Positions 36,383-45,541 are shown, counted from the stretch's first letter. The stretch: DNA of 64,000 nt from Solimonas terrae (GCF_011067135.1 NZ_JAAMOW010000001.1:682001-746000); one strand, 5' to 3'. Numbers and translations: made by a program. The notes: generated from the sequence alone by a model not told the origin.

Positions 36383-39046
36383 GTGAAAGAAAAACTGTGG
36401 AGCCGGGACTGGTTCGCCGCGCTGGCGTTCGCGATCCTGTTCGCGGTGCTGGCCTACGGCGTGTTTGCCGACAGCTTCCAGTCGCTGGAACGCTACACCT
36501 ACGATCTTGGCGTGCGTTCGCGCGAGCGCACCCCGTCCGATCGCATCGCGATCGTCGCGATCGACGACGACTCGATCCGCAATCTCGGCCGCTGGCCGTG
36601 GCCGCGCGCGTTGCAGGCGCAGCTGATCGACAAGCTGCACGAAGGCGGCGCGCGTGTCGTTGCCAACACGGCGCTCTATCTGGAGCCGGAATCCAATGCC
36701 AGCGCCGCCGCCCTGCAGTCGATCGCATCCGATCTCGAAAAGTCGCCGCTGACACAGCAGATCCCGGTCGAGATCGAAACCTTCGGCGTGATGCTTGATG
36801 ACAACGCCGCCAAGGATCAGCGGCTGTCGGGCATCGCGCGTTCATACAAGGACTCGGCGCTCGCGCACGACTACGCGAAGCTGATGCGCGGTCTGCTGAC
36901 GCGCCTGCAGACCGCTGCGCAGGACGGCGACTCGGCCGACGTCAAGCTCGGCAAGGCGCTGGCCGACGACAAGGTCGTGCTGCCGATGATCTTCACGCTC
37001 GGCCGCCCGCAGGGACGACCGGACGCGGCGCTGCCCGACTACATCCGACGCAATGCCCTGACCAATATCCAGGACCGGGTCGGTGCGCGCGCCGACGGCG
37101 AAATGCCGCTGCCGGCAAGTGCCGTGCAGATTCCGATCGAGCCGCTGGGCACGCAGGCACTGGCGATCGGCCATCTGAACGTCACGCCGGATGTCGACGG
37201 CGCCGTGCGCTACGAGCCGCTGGTCCTGCAGTACTACGACGAGTTCTATCCGTCTCTGTCCCTGATGCTGGCGGCGAGCGCCCTGAACCTGAAGCCGGCC
37301 GACATCGAGGTTCGCCTCGGCGAAGGTGTCGTGCTCGGCGGTCTCGACATCGCGACCACGCCGTCACTGCGCATGTACACGCAGTTCTACGCCGACCGCG
37401 ACGGCAAACCCGCGTTTCCGGTCGACTCGGCCTACGACGTGCTGTCCGGCAAGCTGCCGCTGGCGCGTTACAAGGACAAGATCGTGCTGATCGGCACGAC
37501 CGCTGCCGGCACCGGCGACAGCTTCGCCACGCCGGTTTCCGCCTCGACGGCGCCCGTGCTGACGCTCGCGCACAGCGTATCGAGCCTGCTGCAGGGCGAC
37601 TTCTTCACGCGGCCGGACTGGGCGCGCTGGGCGGAACTGGGCGTCTTCGTCGGACTGCTGCTCTATCTCGCCTTCGTCGTGCCGCGCATGAAAGCAACGC
37701 TCGCTGCGCTTGTCAGCCTGATCCTGATCGTCGCGCTGGTCGGCACGCAGATCGGCCTGATGGTCAGCCACGCGATCTGGCTGCAACTGACGATCGCTGC
37801 GGTGTTCCTCGCACTTGGCCACGCGTTCATGACGGTGAAGAAATTCAACATCACCGAGCGCCTGAAACAGACCAGCGATGTCGAGGGTGCGGAGTCCAAC
37901 CGCATGCTCGGCCTCGCCTTCCAGGGCCAGGGCCAGCTCGACATGGCGTTCGAGAAATTCCGTCGCGTGCAGCCGGTCGACGATCGCCTGCTCGACCTGA
38001 TCTACAACCTGGCGCTGGACTTCGAACGCAAGCGCCAGTTCAACAAGGCCGAGTCCGCCTACCAGTACATCGCCGGGTTCAACAAGGAATTCCGCGACGT
38101 GCCACAGAAGCTGTCGCGCGCCAAGAAGCTGTCGGAGACGGTCATCCTCGGCAGCAGCGGCGGCGGCTCGCATCCAGGCGGCACCCTGGTACTCGATGCC
38201 ACCCAGCAACTCGAAAAACCGATGCTCGGCCGCTACCAGGTCGAGAAGGAACTCGGCAAGGGCGCGATGGGCATCGTCTACATGGGCAAGGACCCGAAGA
38301 TCGGCCGTCAGGTCGCAATCAAGACGATGGCGCTGTCGCAGGAGTTCGAGCCGGACGAACTCGCCGGCGTCAAGGAACGCTTCTTCCGCGAAGCCGAAAC
38401 CGCCGGCCGGCTGACGCATCCGCACATCGTGTCGATCTACGATGCCGGCGAGGAGCATGACCTCGCCTACATCGCCATGGAGTTCATCCGCGGTTTCGAT
38501 CTGACCCGGCATACCAAGGCCAACAATCTGCTGCCGGTCGACGAGGTGCTGCGGCTGATGGCCGACGCGGCCGACGCACTGAACTACGCGCACGCCAACG
38601 GCATCGTGCATCGTGACATCAAGCCGGCGAACATGATGCTGGTCGAGACCACGCGATCGCTGAAGCTGATGGACTTCGGCATCGCCCGCATCACCGATTC
38701 GAGCAAGACCAAGACCGGCATGGTGCTCGGCACGCCCAGTTACATGTCGCCCGAACAGCTGGCCGGGCGCAGGGTCGACGGCCGCTCGGATCTGTTCTCG
38801 CTCGGCGTCACCTTGTACCAGCTGCTGACCGGCGCCTTGCCGTTCCAGGCCGAGTCGATGGCAACGCTGATGTTCAAGATAGCCAACGAACCGCATGCGC
38901 CGCCGCTGGCGCTGCGCCCCGATCTGCCGGCGGAAATCGATCAGGTCATTGCGCGCGTGCTGCATAAGGATGCTGCACAGCGCTACGCGAACGGCGCCGA
39001 ACTGGCCACCGCGCTGCGTCAGGTGCTCGCGCAACTCGGCGGCTGA
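36383..39046 (+). CDS. CHASE2-domain serine/threonine protein kinase
   Basis: An 887-residue membrane kinase. An N-terminal helix precedes a CHASE2 sensor domain (about residues 30-390; RIAIVAIDDDSIRNLGRWPW is its hallmark), followed by three helices (about 415-485). A short TPR-like helical linker leads to a Hanks-type kinase domain (about 615-880): LGKGAMG glycine loop, VAIKTM Lys, HRDIKPANMML catalytic loop, DFGIARI and GTPSYMSPEQL. GTG 36383 is chosen because a GGGGG tract lies about seven bases before it; TTG 36377 is too close. CHASE2 has an extracytoplasmic location, so it senses an envelope signal. Confidence 0.93.
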   Translation: MKEKLWSRDWFAALAFAILFAVLAYGVFADSFQSLERYTYDLGVRSRERTPSDRIAIVAIDDDSIRNLGRWPWPRALQAQLIDKLHEGGARVVANTALYLEPESNASAAALQSIASDLEKSPLTQQIPVEIETFGVMLDDNAAKDQRLSGIARSYKDSALAHDYAKLMRGLLTRLQTAAQDGDSADVKLGKALADDKVVLPMIFTLGRPQGRPDAALPDYIRRNALTNIQDRVGARADGEMPLPASAVQIPIEPLGTQALAIGHLNVTPDVDGAVRYEPLVLQYYDEFYPSLSLMLAASALNLKPADIEVRLGEGVVLGGLDIATTPSLRMYTQFYADRDGKPAFPVDSAYDVLSGKLPLARYKDKIVLIGTTAAGTGDSFATPVSASTAPVLTLAHSVSSLLQGDFFTRPDWARWAELGVFVGLLLYLAFVVPRMKATLAALVSLILIVALVGTQIGLMVSHAIWLQLTIAAVFLALGHAFMTVKKFNITERLKQTSDVEGAESNRMLGLAFQGQGQLDMAFEKFRRVQPVDDRLLDLIYNLALDFERKRQFNKAESAYQYIAGFNKEFRDVPQKLSRAKKLSETVILGSSGGGSHPGGTLVLDATQQLEKPMLGRYQVEKELGKGAMGIVYMGKDPKIGRQVAIKTMALSQEFEPDELAGVKERFFREAETAGRLTHPHIVSIYDAGEEHDLAYIAMEFIRGFDLTRHTKANNLLPVDEVLRLMADAADALNYAHANGIVHRDIKPANMMLVETTRSLKLMDFGIARITDSSKTKTGMVLGTPSYMSPEQLAGRRVDGRSDLFSLGVTLYQLLTGALPFQAESMATLMFKIANEPHAPPLALRPDLPAEIDQVIARVLHKDAAQRYANGAELATALRQVLAQLGG

Positions 39047-39873
39047 TGGCGATGGCGCTCAAGGGCAAGCTGGGCACTGCGCTGCTTACCGACCCAGGGC
39101 TGGTGCGCGGCAACAACGAGGACACGGTTGCCGAAGATCCGGACATCGGCCTGGTGGTGCTGGCCGATGGCATGGGCGGCTACAACGCCGGCGAGATCGC
39201 CAGCGGCATCGCCGTGACGACCGTGCTCGACGCCGTGCGCCGGCAATGGCCGACGCTCAAGCACGGCAGTGTCGATCCGGACAGCGGCTACAGTGTCGAA
39301 GCGCTGACCCTGAAAACGGCGATCGAGACCGCACACGCGACGATCCACCAGGTTTCGCAAACCCAGCCGCAATGCGCCGGCATGGGGACGACCATCGTCG
39401 CCGCTGCCTTTCACGACGACCGCGTCGCCATCGCCTATGTCGGCGACTCGCGGCTGTACCGCCTGCGACATGGTCGTTTCGAGCAGATCACCCGCGACCA
39501 TTCCCTGCTCGAAGAACTGATCGCGCGCGGCCACTATTCCCGCGAAGACGCCGAGCGCATCGTGCGCAAGAACATCGTGACGCGGGCGCTTGGCGTCGAG
39601 AACGAAGTGCAGGTCGACGTCATCGAGGACACGGTCGAGGTCGACGACCTGCTGCTGCTGTGCTCGGACGGACTCAGCGACATGGTCAACGACCAGACCA
39701 TCGGCTTAACACTGGAAAGGTACGCTGCTAATCTCGAAACCGCAGCGCAAAGGCTGGTCGAACTCGCCAATGCCGCCGGCGGCAAGGACAATGTTTCGGT
39801 TGTGCTGGCACGGGCCGACGCGTCATTCGCGCGTGGCCGCCGCTGGTACGAACGCTTGATGGAATGGTTCTGA
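39046..39873 (+). CDS. PP2C-family serine/threonine phosphatase (Stp1-like)
   Basis: A 275-residue metal-dependent phosphatase, presumably reversing the upstream kinase. The family motifs are in order: VRGNNEDT, LADGMGGYNAGEIAS, GMGTTIVAA, YVGDSRLYRLR, TRDHSLLEEL, LLCSDGLSDMV and GGKDNVSVVL, with the Asp and Gly residues that hold two Mn/Mg ions. Its ATG overlaps the kinase stop (TGATG), which suggests translational coupling. Confidence 0.95.
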   Translation: MAMALKGKLGTALLTDPGLVRGNNEDTVAEDPDIGLVVLADGMGGYNAGEIASGIAVTTVLDAVRRQWPTLKHGSVDPDSGYSVEALTLKTAIETAHATIHQVSQTQPQCAGMGTTIVAAAFHDDRVAIAYVGDSRLYRLRHGRFEQITRDHSLLEELIARGHYSREDAERIVRKNIVTRALGVENEVQVDVIEDTVEVDDLLLLCSDGLSDMVNDQTIGLTLERYAANLETAAQRLVELANAAGGKDNVSVVLARADASFARGRRWYERLMEWF

Positions 39874-39881
39874 AGGAATTT

Positions 39882-40559
39882 ATGGGCAAGCTCATCGTTA
39901 CCGACGGCAACGGCCAGGTGCAGGAATTCGCGCTGACCAAGGAACGTCTCAGCATCGGCCGGCACCCCGACAACGACATCCCGCTCAACGACAAGGCCGT
40001 GTCCGGCCGCCATGCCGTGGTCATCACCATTCTCAAGGACTCGTTTCTCGAGGATCTGGATTCGACCAACGGCACGACGGTCAACGGCCGCACCATCACC
40101 AAGCATCCGCTCACCCACGGCGACCAGATCACGATCGGCCGCAACACGCTCAAGTACGAATCCGAAGCCGGCGGCGACGACGACTTCGAGAAAACCATGA
40201 TTCTCAAGCCGGGCCAGTTCGGTACGGCCTTCGAGTCGCAGGTTCAGGCTGCGACCGCCTCGGCACCGCCACCGACCAGCGTCAAGCCGGTACTCGGCAA
40301 ACTGCGCGTGGTCAGCGGACCGAACGCCGGCAAGGAGCTGGAGCTGTCGAAGGCCCTGACCACGATCGGCAAGCCCGGCGTGCAGGTTGCGGCGATCACC
40401 CGCCGCGCCGACGGCTACTACATCGTCCACGTCGGCGGCGAAACCGGCACCAAGCGCGCGCTCGTCAACGGCGCCGAAATCAGCACGCATGCGCGCAAGC
40501 TGAATCCTGGCGACACCATCGAACTGCTTGGCACGCAGATGAGTTTCGCCACCGTCTGA
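39882..40559 (+). CDS. FHA-domain protein, third member of the phospho-signalling module
   Basis: A 225-residue cytoplasmic protein. The first forkhead-associated domain (about residues 3-85) has the phosphothreonine-binding residues in SIGRHPDNDIPL, VSGRHA and DSTNGTTVNG. A linker with Pro/Ala follows, then a second domain (about 130-225) keeps the FHA outline (LTTIGKPGVQVAAITRR, LNPGDTIELL) but lacks the SxRH and TNG residues, so it is probably degenerate. Start 39882 is chosen for AAGGA six bases upstream; ATG 39864 is an alternative. It likely binds phosphorylated targets of the kinase. Confidence 0.88.
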   Translation: MGKLIVTDGNGQVQEFALTKERLSIGRHPDNDIPLNDKAVSGRHAVVITILKDSFLEDLDSTNGTTVNGRTITKHPLTHGDQITIGRNTLKYESEAGGDDDFEKTMILKPGQFGTAFESQVQAATASAPPPTSVKPVLGKLRVVSGPNAGKELELSKALTTIGKPGVQVAAITRRADGYYIVHVGGETGTKRALVNGAEISTHARKLNPGDTIELLGTQMSFATV

Positions 40560-40621
40560 GCGGTGCTTGCAGCAGGGGACGGTCGGCGCATAATGCGCTG
40601 ACGCTCGTCACGGAGCCGATC

Positions 40622-40891
40622 ATGAACTCCCCCGCCATGCTCGCATCCCTGCTGCTCGCGACCACGCTCGTCGCCCCGGCACTTGCCGACAACCTCAAGG
40701 CCGCGGCGCCCGGGCCGGCACCAGCAGCGATACCGCACGACTGCATCCGCGAAACCGGTACGCTGATCCCGAACAAGGATGGCAAGTGCCTGGCGGTCCC
40801 GGGTCAGGTACTGACATCCGAGGATCTGCAGCACACCGGCGCCACGAACACTGCCGACGCGATTCGAGCGCTAGTACCCTCCGCGCGCTGA
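40622..40891 (+). CDS. Small exported protein with TonB-plug-like C-terminus
   Basis: An 89-residue protein with a signal peptide (MLASLLLATTLVAPALA) and two cysteines about 15 residues apart. The C-terminal 25 residues (VLTSEDLQHTGATNTADAIR then ALVPS) read like the start of a TonB-dependent receptor plug domain (usually VITAEDIQ...GATTVADALR), but no barrel follows. The ORF has its own start, 62 bp after the FHA stop. It may be a small stand-alone plug-like protein or a remnant of a receptor; its last 21 bases overlap the end of alr. Confidence 0.6.
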   Translation: MNSPAMLASLLLATTLVAPALADNLKAAAPGPAPAAIPHDCIRETGTLIPNKDGKCLAVPGQVLTSEDLQHTGATNTADAIRALVPSAR

Positions 40892-41998
40892 ACGCAGACC
40901 GCTGGCCGCCTGCGAACCCGGCAGGTGGCGGTAGTGCACGCGCTGCGTGAGTCCGCAGAACAGTTCATAGGCGAGCGTGCCGGCGTATGCAGCCACCTCT
41001 TCGGCTGCCAGCCCCGGCCCCCAGAGCCGCACCGGATCGCCGACCGCAGCCTGCGGCACCGCGCGCAGGTCGACCGTGATCATGTCCATCGACACCCGAC
41101 CGGCGAGCGGCACGCGGCAACCGGCGACGACCATCGGCGTGCCGTTGGCGAAGGCGCGATGGATGCCGTCGGCGTAGCCGACCGCGACCACGCCGATCGG
41201 CATGCGCTCCGGGCAGACATAGGCGCCGCCGTAGCCGACCCGCTCGCCGGCCGCGAATTCGCGCACCGCGATCAGGCGGCTGTCGAGCGCCATCGCCGGC
41301 CGCAGATCGAGATCCGCGGCGCTGCGCGCGGGCAGCGGCGAACAGCCGTACAGCGCCAGCCCCGGCCGTACCCAGTCGCGACGTGCCGACGGCCAGGCAA
41401 TGATGCCGGCCGAGTTGGCGATGGAGCGCGGCCCCGGAATGCCCTGAAGCGCCGCGTCGAAGCGTGCGATCTGCAGCGGCGTGAAATCGTTCTCGGGCTC
41501 GTCCGCGCAGGCCAGATGGGTCATCCAGCCTTCCAGCTTCCAGTTCGGATGGCGACGCAGGACCTCGACCAGCTTGGGCACATCCGCAAGCGGAAACCCG
41601 AGTCGATGCATGCCACTGTCGAGCTTGAACCACAGCGACAGCTGCGCACTGTCAGGCAAGGCTTCGAGCAGCGCCAGCTGCCAGTGATCGTGGACGACGA
41701 TCTGCAGACGTTCGTAGACGGCCTGTGCCGCTTCCTCGCCGGAAATGACCCCTTCCAGCAGCGCGATCGGCGTGACGACGTGCGCCTGCCGCAGCTCCAT
41801 CGCCTCTTCGAGACACGCCACTGCCAGTGCGTCGACACCCGCGGCTTCGAGCGCGCGCGCCACCGGCACGGCGCCATGGCCGTAGGCATCGGCCTTGACG
41901 GCCGCCATCACGCGCGAGCGTGGTGCCATACCACGCACGACCTGCAGGTTGTGCTGGATGCAGCCGAGATCGACCGTGGCGGTGACGCGCGGAATCAT
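40871..41998 (-). CDS. alr: Alanine racemase
   Basis: A 375-residue PLP enzyme that makes D-alanine for peptidoglycan. The Schiff-base Lys is in AVKADAYGHG (about residue 34) and the catalytic Tyr lies in RVGYGGAYVCPERMPIGVV. FKLDSGMHRLGF and SMDMITVDLRAVP are further family motifs. Its ATG overlaps the dnaB stop by 4 bp. The last residues (SARGGY) run past the small exported ORF in the opposite direction. Confidence 0.96.
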   Translation of the reverse strand: MIPRVTATVDLGCIQHNLQVVRGMAPRSRVMAAVKADAYGHGAVPVARALEAAGVDALAVACLEEAMELRQAHVVTPIALLEGVISGEEAAQAVYERLQIVVHDHWQLALLEALPDSAQLSLWFKLDSGMHRLGFPLADVPKLVEVLRRHPNWKLEGWMTHLACADEPENDFTPLQIARFDAALQGIPGPRSIANSAGIIAWPSARRDWVRPGLALYGCSPLPARSAADLDLRPAMALDSRLIAVREFAAGERVGYGGAYVCPERMPIGVVAVGYADGIHRAFANGTPMVVAGCRVPLAGRVSMDMITVDLRAVPQAAVGDPVRLWGPGLAAEEVAAYAGTLAYELFCGLTQRVHYRHLPGSQAASGLRSARGGY

Positions 41999-43374
41999 TC
42001 GTCGACGTCGTAATCCGCGGAATAGCCCTGCGCGAGATTGTCGAACCGCGTGTATTCACCGTGGAACGCCGTCTTCACGACGCCGAGCGGACCGTTACGC
42101 TGCTTGGCGATCAGAATCTCGGCGATGCCCTTGTCCGGCGAATCCTTGTTGTAGACCTCGTCGCGATAAATGAACAACACCAGATCGGCGTCCTGCTCGA
42201 TACCACCGGACTCGCGCAGGTCCGACATGCGCGGCCGCTTGTTGTCGCGCTGCTCGACGCCGCGGTTGAGCTGCGAAAGTGCGATCACCGGCACTTCGAG
42301 TTCCTTGCCGAGCGCCTTGAGGCTGCGCGAAATCTCGGAAATCTCGTTGACGCGACCATCCTTGTTGCCGGGAATCTGCATCAGCTGGATGTAATCCACC
42401 ACGATCAGGCCAAGCCCGTGCCGCGCCTTGACGCGGCGTGCGCGCGCACGGATGTCGAGCGGCGACATCGCACCGGTTTCATCGATGTACAGCGGTGCCT
42501 CGCGCAGGAAGCCGCTCTGCGAGACCAGGCGATCCATGTCCCGGTCGCCGAGATCACCGCTGCGCAGACTGCCCATCGGAATGCGCGCGAACGACGACAG
42601 CATGCGCAGCGCCAGCTGGTCGGCCGGCATTTCCATGCTGAACACCAGCGCCGGCTTCTTCTCGTACATCACTGCGTGCTCGGCCATGTTCAGCGCCAGG
42701 CTGGTCTTGCCCATCGACGGACGGCCGGCAAGAATCACCAGATCGCCCGGATGCAGGCCGGTGGTCTTGTCGTCGAGATCCTTGAAGCCCGTCGACAGCC
42801 CTGCCAGCTGGCCCTTGTTCTGGCGCAATGCCTCAAGCTTGCGCTCGACCGTGTCGATCAGCGCCGGCATCGCGTAGTAGTCGTTCTTCGAACGATCGGC
42901 CCGGGAGCGCAGACGGAAAACCTGCTGCTCGGCCAGATCAAGCAATTCCGGGTACTCGCGCCCGTCGGGACGATAGCCGAGTTCGGCGATTTCACCGCCG
43001 ACACCGACCAGCGCGCGCAGCACGGCGCGTTCGCGGACGATCTCGGCATAGGCCATGACATTGGCGGCGCTCGGCGTGTCGTTCGCCAGCGTGCCGAGGT
43101 AGGCGATGCCGCCGGCGTCCTCGAGCTGGCCGCGCGCCTTCAGATGTTCAGACAGCGTAATGAAGTCGCAGGGCCGCCGGCTCGAAGCCAGCTCGGCGAT
43201 CGCCCGATAGATCAGCTGATGATCCTCGCGATAGAAATCGTCGGCGTTGAGCTTGTCCGCCAGATCGTCCCAGTGGCGGTTTTCCAGCATCAGGCCGCCC
43301 AGCACCGACTGCTCCGCCTCGACCGAATACGGCGGTGCCTTGGGCTGCTGCTGAAGTTTGAGAGGGGTGCTCAT
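41995..43374 (-). CDS. dnaB: Replicative DNA helicase DnaB
   Basis: A 459-residue hexameric 5'-3' helicase. The N-terminal primase-binding domain starts PPYSVEAEQSVLGGLMLENR. The RecA-type motor has Walker A GRPSMGKTSLALN, Walker B GLIVVDYIQLM and the motif IALSQLNRGVEQR. No intein is present, the frame is continuous. It follows rplI after a hairpin and overlaps alr, the standard gammaproteobacterial dnaB-alr order. Confidence 0.97.
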   Translation of the reverse strand: MSTPLKLQQQPKAPPYSVEAEQSVLGGLMLENRHWDDLADKLNADDFYREDHQLIYRAIAELASSRRPCDFITLSEHLKARGQLEDAGGIAYLGTLANDTPSAANVMAYAEIVRERAVLRALVGVGGEIAELGYRPDGREYPELLDLAEQQVFRLRSRADRSKNDYYAMPALIDTVERKLEALRQNKGQLAGLSTGFKDLDDKTTGLHPGDLVILAGRPSMGKTSLALNMAEHAVMYEKKPALVFSMEMPADQLALRMLSSFARIPMGSLRSGDLGDRDMDRLVSQSGFLREAPLYIDETGAMSPLDIRARARRVKARHGLGLIVVDYIQLMQIPGNKDGRVNEISEISRSLKALGKELEVPVIALSQLNRGVEQRDNKRPRMSDLRESGGIEQDADLVLFIYRDEVYNKDSPDKGIAEILIAKQRNGPLGVVKTAFHGEYTRFDNLAQGYSADYDVDE

Positions 43375-43442
43375 CGGCGTTCGATTATGCAGCGATTTCG
43401 AGGTGACGCGGGTACCGATCCGGCGCCCTCGCCCGCAAACGA

Positions 43443-43467
43443 ATCGGCCCGCACGAGGCGGGCCGAT
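43443..43467 (-). terminator. Hairpin after rplI, probable weak terminator
   Basis: A perfect 10-bp GC-rich stem (ATCGGCCCGC with GCGGGCCGAT) closes a 5-nt loop in the 117-bp gap between rplI and dnaB. Downstream on the minus strand only a few T residues occur (TTCGTTTG), so termination may be partial and dnaB could be partly read through from the ribosomal operon. Confidence 0.55.
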
Positions 43468-43491
43468 CCGGTCACAGCGACAGACGGCTTC

Positions 43492-43953
43492 CTAGCGGAC
43501 GCCGCTCTTGTCTTCTTCGACCACGATCGTCAGGCTGGTTTCGACTTCGCTGTGCAGATGCACACCGACTTCGAACGTGCCGACCGCACGGATCGGGCCG
43601 CCGACGATGTCGATTTCGCTCTTTTCGACGTCCAGACCCAGCGCCCTGGCGGCTTCGACAATTTCGTGCACGCCGACCGAACCGTAGAGCTTGCCTTCTT
43701 CCGACGCCAGCGCCTTGATCGTCAGCGTCTTGCCGGCGAGCTTCTCGGCGCGGATCTTCGCGGCGTTGACGCTTTCCGTGGCCTTCTTCACCAGCTCGGC
43801 CTTGCGCGCTTCGAACACCTTGACGTTGTCGGCCGTGGCCGGCAGCGCCTTGCCCTGCGGCAGCAGATAGTTGCGACCGAAACCGGACTTGACCTTGACG
43901 GTCTCGCCGAGGTCGCCGAGCTTCTTGATCTTCTCGAGCAGAATCACGTTCAT
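43492..43953 (-). CDS. rplI: 50S ribosomal protein L9
   Basis: A 153-residue L9. The N-terminal domain has ILLEKIKKLGDLGETVKVKS and GFGRNYLLPQGKALPAT, joined by the long helix (FEARKAELVKKATESVNAAK) to a C-terminal domain with GKLYGSVGVHEIVEA. It is third in rpsF-rpsR-rplI. Confidence 0.97.
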   Translation of the reverse strand: MNVILLEKIKKLGDLGETVKVKSGFGRNYLLPQGKALPATADNVKVFEARKAELVKKATESVNAAKIRAEKLAGKTLTIKALASEEGKLYGSVGVHEIVEAARALGLDVEKSEIDIVGGPIRAVGTFEVGVHLHSEVETSLTIVVEEDKSGVR

Positions 43954-43964
43954 GGTCTGCTCCC

Positions 43965-44195
43965 TTACAGATGCTTGTCGGTGTACGGCAGCAGCGCCAA
44001 GAAGCGCGCACGCTTGATCGCCAGGGCCAGCTCGCGCTGATAACGCGTGCGGGTGCCGGTGATGCGGGCCGGAACGATCTTGCCGTTCTCGCCGACGTAA
44101 CCCTTGAGCATCGCCAGATCCTTGTAGTCGATCTTCGGAGCGTTGTCCGAGCTGAACTTGCAGGACTTCTTGCGACGATAGAATTGCTGTGCCAT
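43965..44195 (-). CDS. rpsR: 30S ribosomal protein S18
   Basis: A 76-residue S18 with the family patterns [30 protein letters not shown] and the conserved [20 protein letters not shown]. It forms a heterodimer with S6, encoded just upstream, on the 30S platform. Confidence 0.97.
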   Translation of the reverse strand: MAQQFYRRKKSCKFSSDNAPKIDYKDLAMLKGYVGENGKIVPARITGTRTRYQRELALAIKRARFLALLPYTDKHL

Positions 44196-44198
44196 TGC

Positions 44199-44624
44199 TT
44201 AGACCCCTTCCTCGGCGTTCGCGTCTTCGGTGTCGGACGACGCGTCGTCGGCTCCTTCCGAATCATTGCCACGCGAACGGTATTCGCCCGGCTTCTTCTC
44301 TTCATCCGGCACCTTGAACAGCGGCGACTGCTCGCTGACGGCGGTTTCGGTACGGATGACCAGCTTGCGGATCACGGCGTCGTTGAACTTGAACGCGTTC
44401 TCGAGCTCGGCGAGCGTCTCGTCGTTGATCTCGATGTTCATCAGCACGTAGTGCGCCTTGTGCGCCTTGGCGATCGGGTACGCCAGCTGACGACGACCCC
44501 AGTCCTCGAGACGGTGCACGGTGCCGCCGCCGGCCTGGATCATGTTGCGGTAACGCTCGGTCATGGCCGGAACCTGTTCGCTCTGGTCCGGATGCACCAT
44601 GACGACCACTTCGTAGTGTCGCAT
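44199..44624 (-). CDS. rpsF: 30S ribosomal protein S6
   Basis: A 141-residue S6. [20 protein letters not shown] begins the ferredoxin-like fold, and [20 protein letters not shown] is the family core. The last 30 residues are an acidic Glu/Asp/Ser tail ([18 protein letters not shown]), like the glutamylated tail region of E. coli S6. A structured leader and promoter lie upstream. Confidence 0.97.
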   Translation of the reverse strand: MRHYEVVVMVHPDQSEQVPAMTERYRNMIQAGGGTVHRLEDWGRRQLAYPIAKAHKAHYVLMNIEINDETLAELENAFKFNDAVIRKLVIRTETAVSEQSPLFKVPDEEKKPGEYRSRGNDSEGADDASSDTEDANAEEGV

Positions 44625-44640
44625 CGTAACTCCTTGTGGA

Positions 44641-44699
44641 CGTTGACATTTTCGTCAACGGCTCCCCGCCCTGTTGCCTCTGCAGCCGGGCGGTGGAGC
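44641..44699 (-). ncRNA. Structured rpsF mRNA leader, candidate S6:S18 regulatory element
   Basis: The rpsF 5' leader can form two hairpins. The first (44661-44699) pairs GCTCC-CCGCCC with GGGCGG-(bulged base)-GGAGC around a 16-nt loop. The second (44641-44660) pairs CGTTGAC with GTCAACG. A CCG triplet sits at the junction on the RNA strand (GGAGCCGTTG). The known S6:S18 autoregulatory leader uses a stem with a CCG-containing bulge, so this is a candidate; the match is my own reading, not a covariance search. Confidence 0.45.
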
Positions 44700-44736
44700 A
44701 AGTGAATCCCGCGCCGGATCGGCACGAGGGGCGCGA

Positions 44737-44765
44737 ATCTTATGGGAATCAGGCGCTTGTTGCAA
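44737..44765 (-). promoter_or_regulatory. Candidate promoter of the rpsF operon
   Basis: On the minus strand TTGCAA, 17 bp, then TAAGAT (4/6 matches at each hexamer). It would start transcription near 44730 and give a leader of about 105 nt carrying the two hairpins. Confidence 0.5.
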
Positions 44766-44794
44766 TGTGCCCGCGCCGTGCCCTGGCCGGTCGG

Positions 44795-45541
44795 CTATTT
44801 GCGCCGGACGGCATGCCGCTGGCGCCAGGCCTCATACAGGCAGACTGCCGTGGCCACCGACACATTCAGGCTCTCCGCCTTGCCCTGCATCGGAATCTTG
44901 ACGAGACGATCACAGGTGTCGCGCGTGAGGCGGCGCAGACCTTCACCCTCGGCGCCCATCACCAGCACGGTCGGGCCAGTCATGTCGACCTCGTACAGGG
45001 TTTCCCGGGCCTCGCCGGCCAGACCCGTGGTCCAGTAGCCCATTTCCTTGAGGCGTTCGAGCGTGCGCGACAGATTGGTGACCGCGATCAAGGGCACGCG
45101 CTCGGCGCTGCCCGCCGCTGCCGCACGCGCCGCCGCGGTCAGGCCGGCGGCGCGATCCTTGGGGATGATGACGGCCGACACGCCGACCGCTTCGGCGGTG
45201 CGCAGACAGGCGCCGAGATTATGCGGGTCCTGCACGCCGTCGAGTGCGAGAAACCAGCGATCCTTTTCGGCCGGCTGATAGAGAGCATCCTCGGCATCGA
45301 AGACTTTCTCGGGCACGTAGGCCAGCACGCCCTGATGGCGCAGTTCCGGCGCCTTCAGATCGAGATCGGAACGCGGCACGATGCGGACGCGGACTTCGTG
45401 CTGCCTGGCCAGCGCCTGCAGACGCCGCGCCCGCTCGTCGTTGCGCGTGTCGGCGAGCAGGATTTCAAACGGCTTGTCGTGCGCGTCTTCCAGCGCGGCC
45501 ATGACGGCATGAAAGCCGCCGATCAGAGTCGATTTCGACAC
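44795..45541 (-). CDS. rlmB: 23S rRNA (guanosine-2251-2'-O)-methyltransferase RlmB
   Basis: A 248-residue SPOUT-class methyltransferase. The N-terminal substrate-binding domain has GGFHAVMAALEDAHDKPFEI. The knot domain has LDGVQDPHNLGACLRTAEAVG, MGAEGEGLRR and PMQGKAESLNVSVATAV. In E. coli rlmB follows rnr directly; here two small genes and a terminator lie between. Confidence 0.96.
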   Translation of the reverse strand: MSKSTLIGGFHAVMAALEDAHDKPFEILLADTRNDERARRLQALARQHEVRVRIVPRSDLDLKAPELRHQGVLAYVPEKVFDAEDALYQPAEKDRWFLALDGVQDPHNLGACLRTAEAVGVSAVIIPKDRAAGLTAAARAAAAGSAERVPLIAVTNLSRTLERLKEMGYWTTGLAGEARETLYEVDMTGPTVLVMGAEGEGLRRLTRDTCDRLVKIPMQGKAESLNVSVATAVCLYEAWRQRHAVRRK

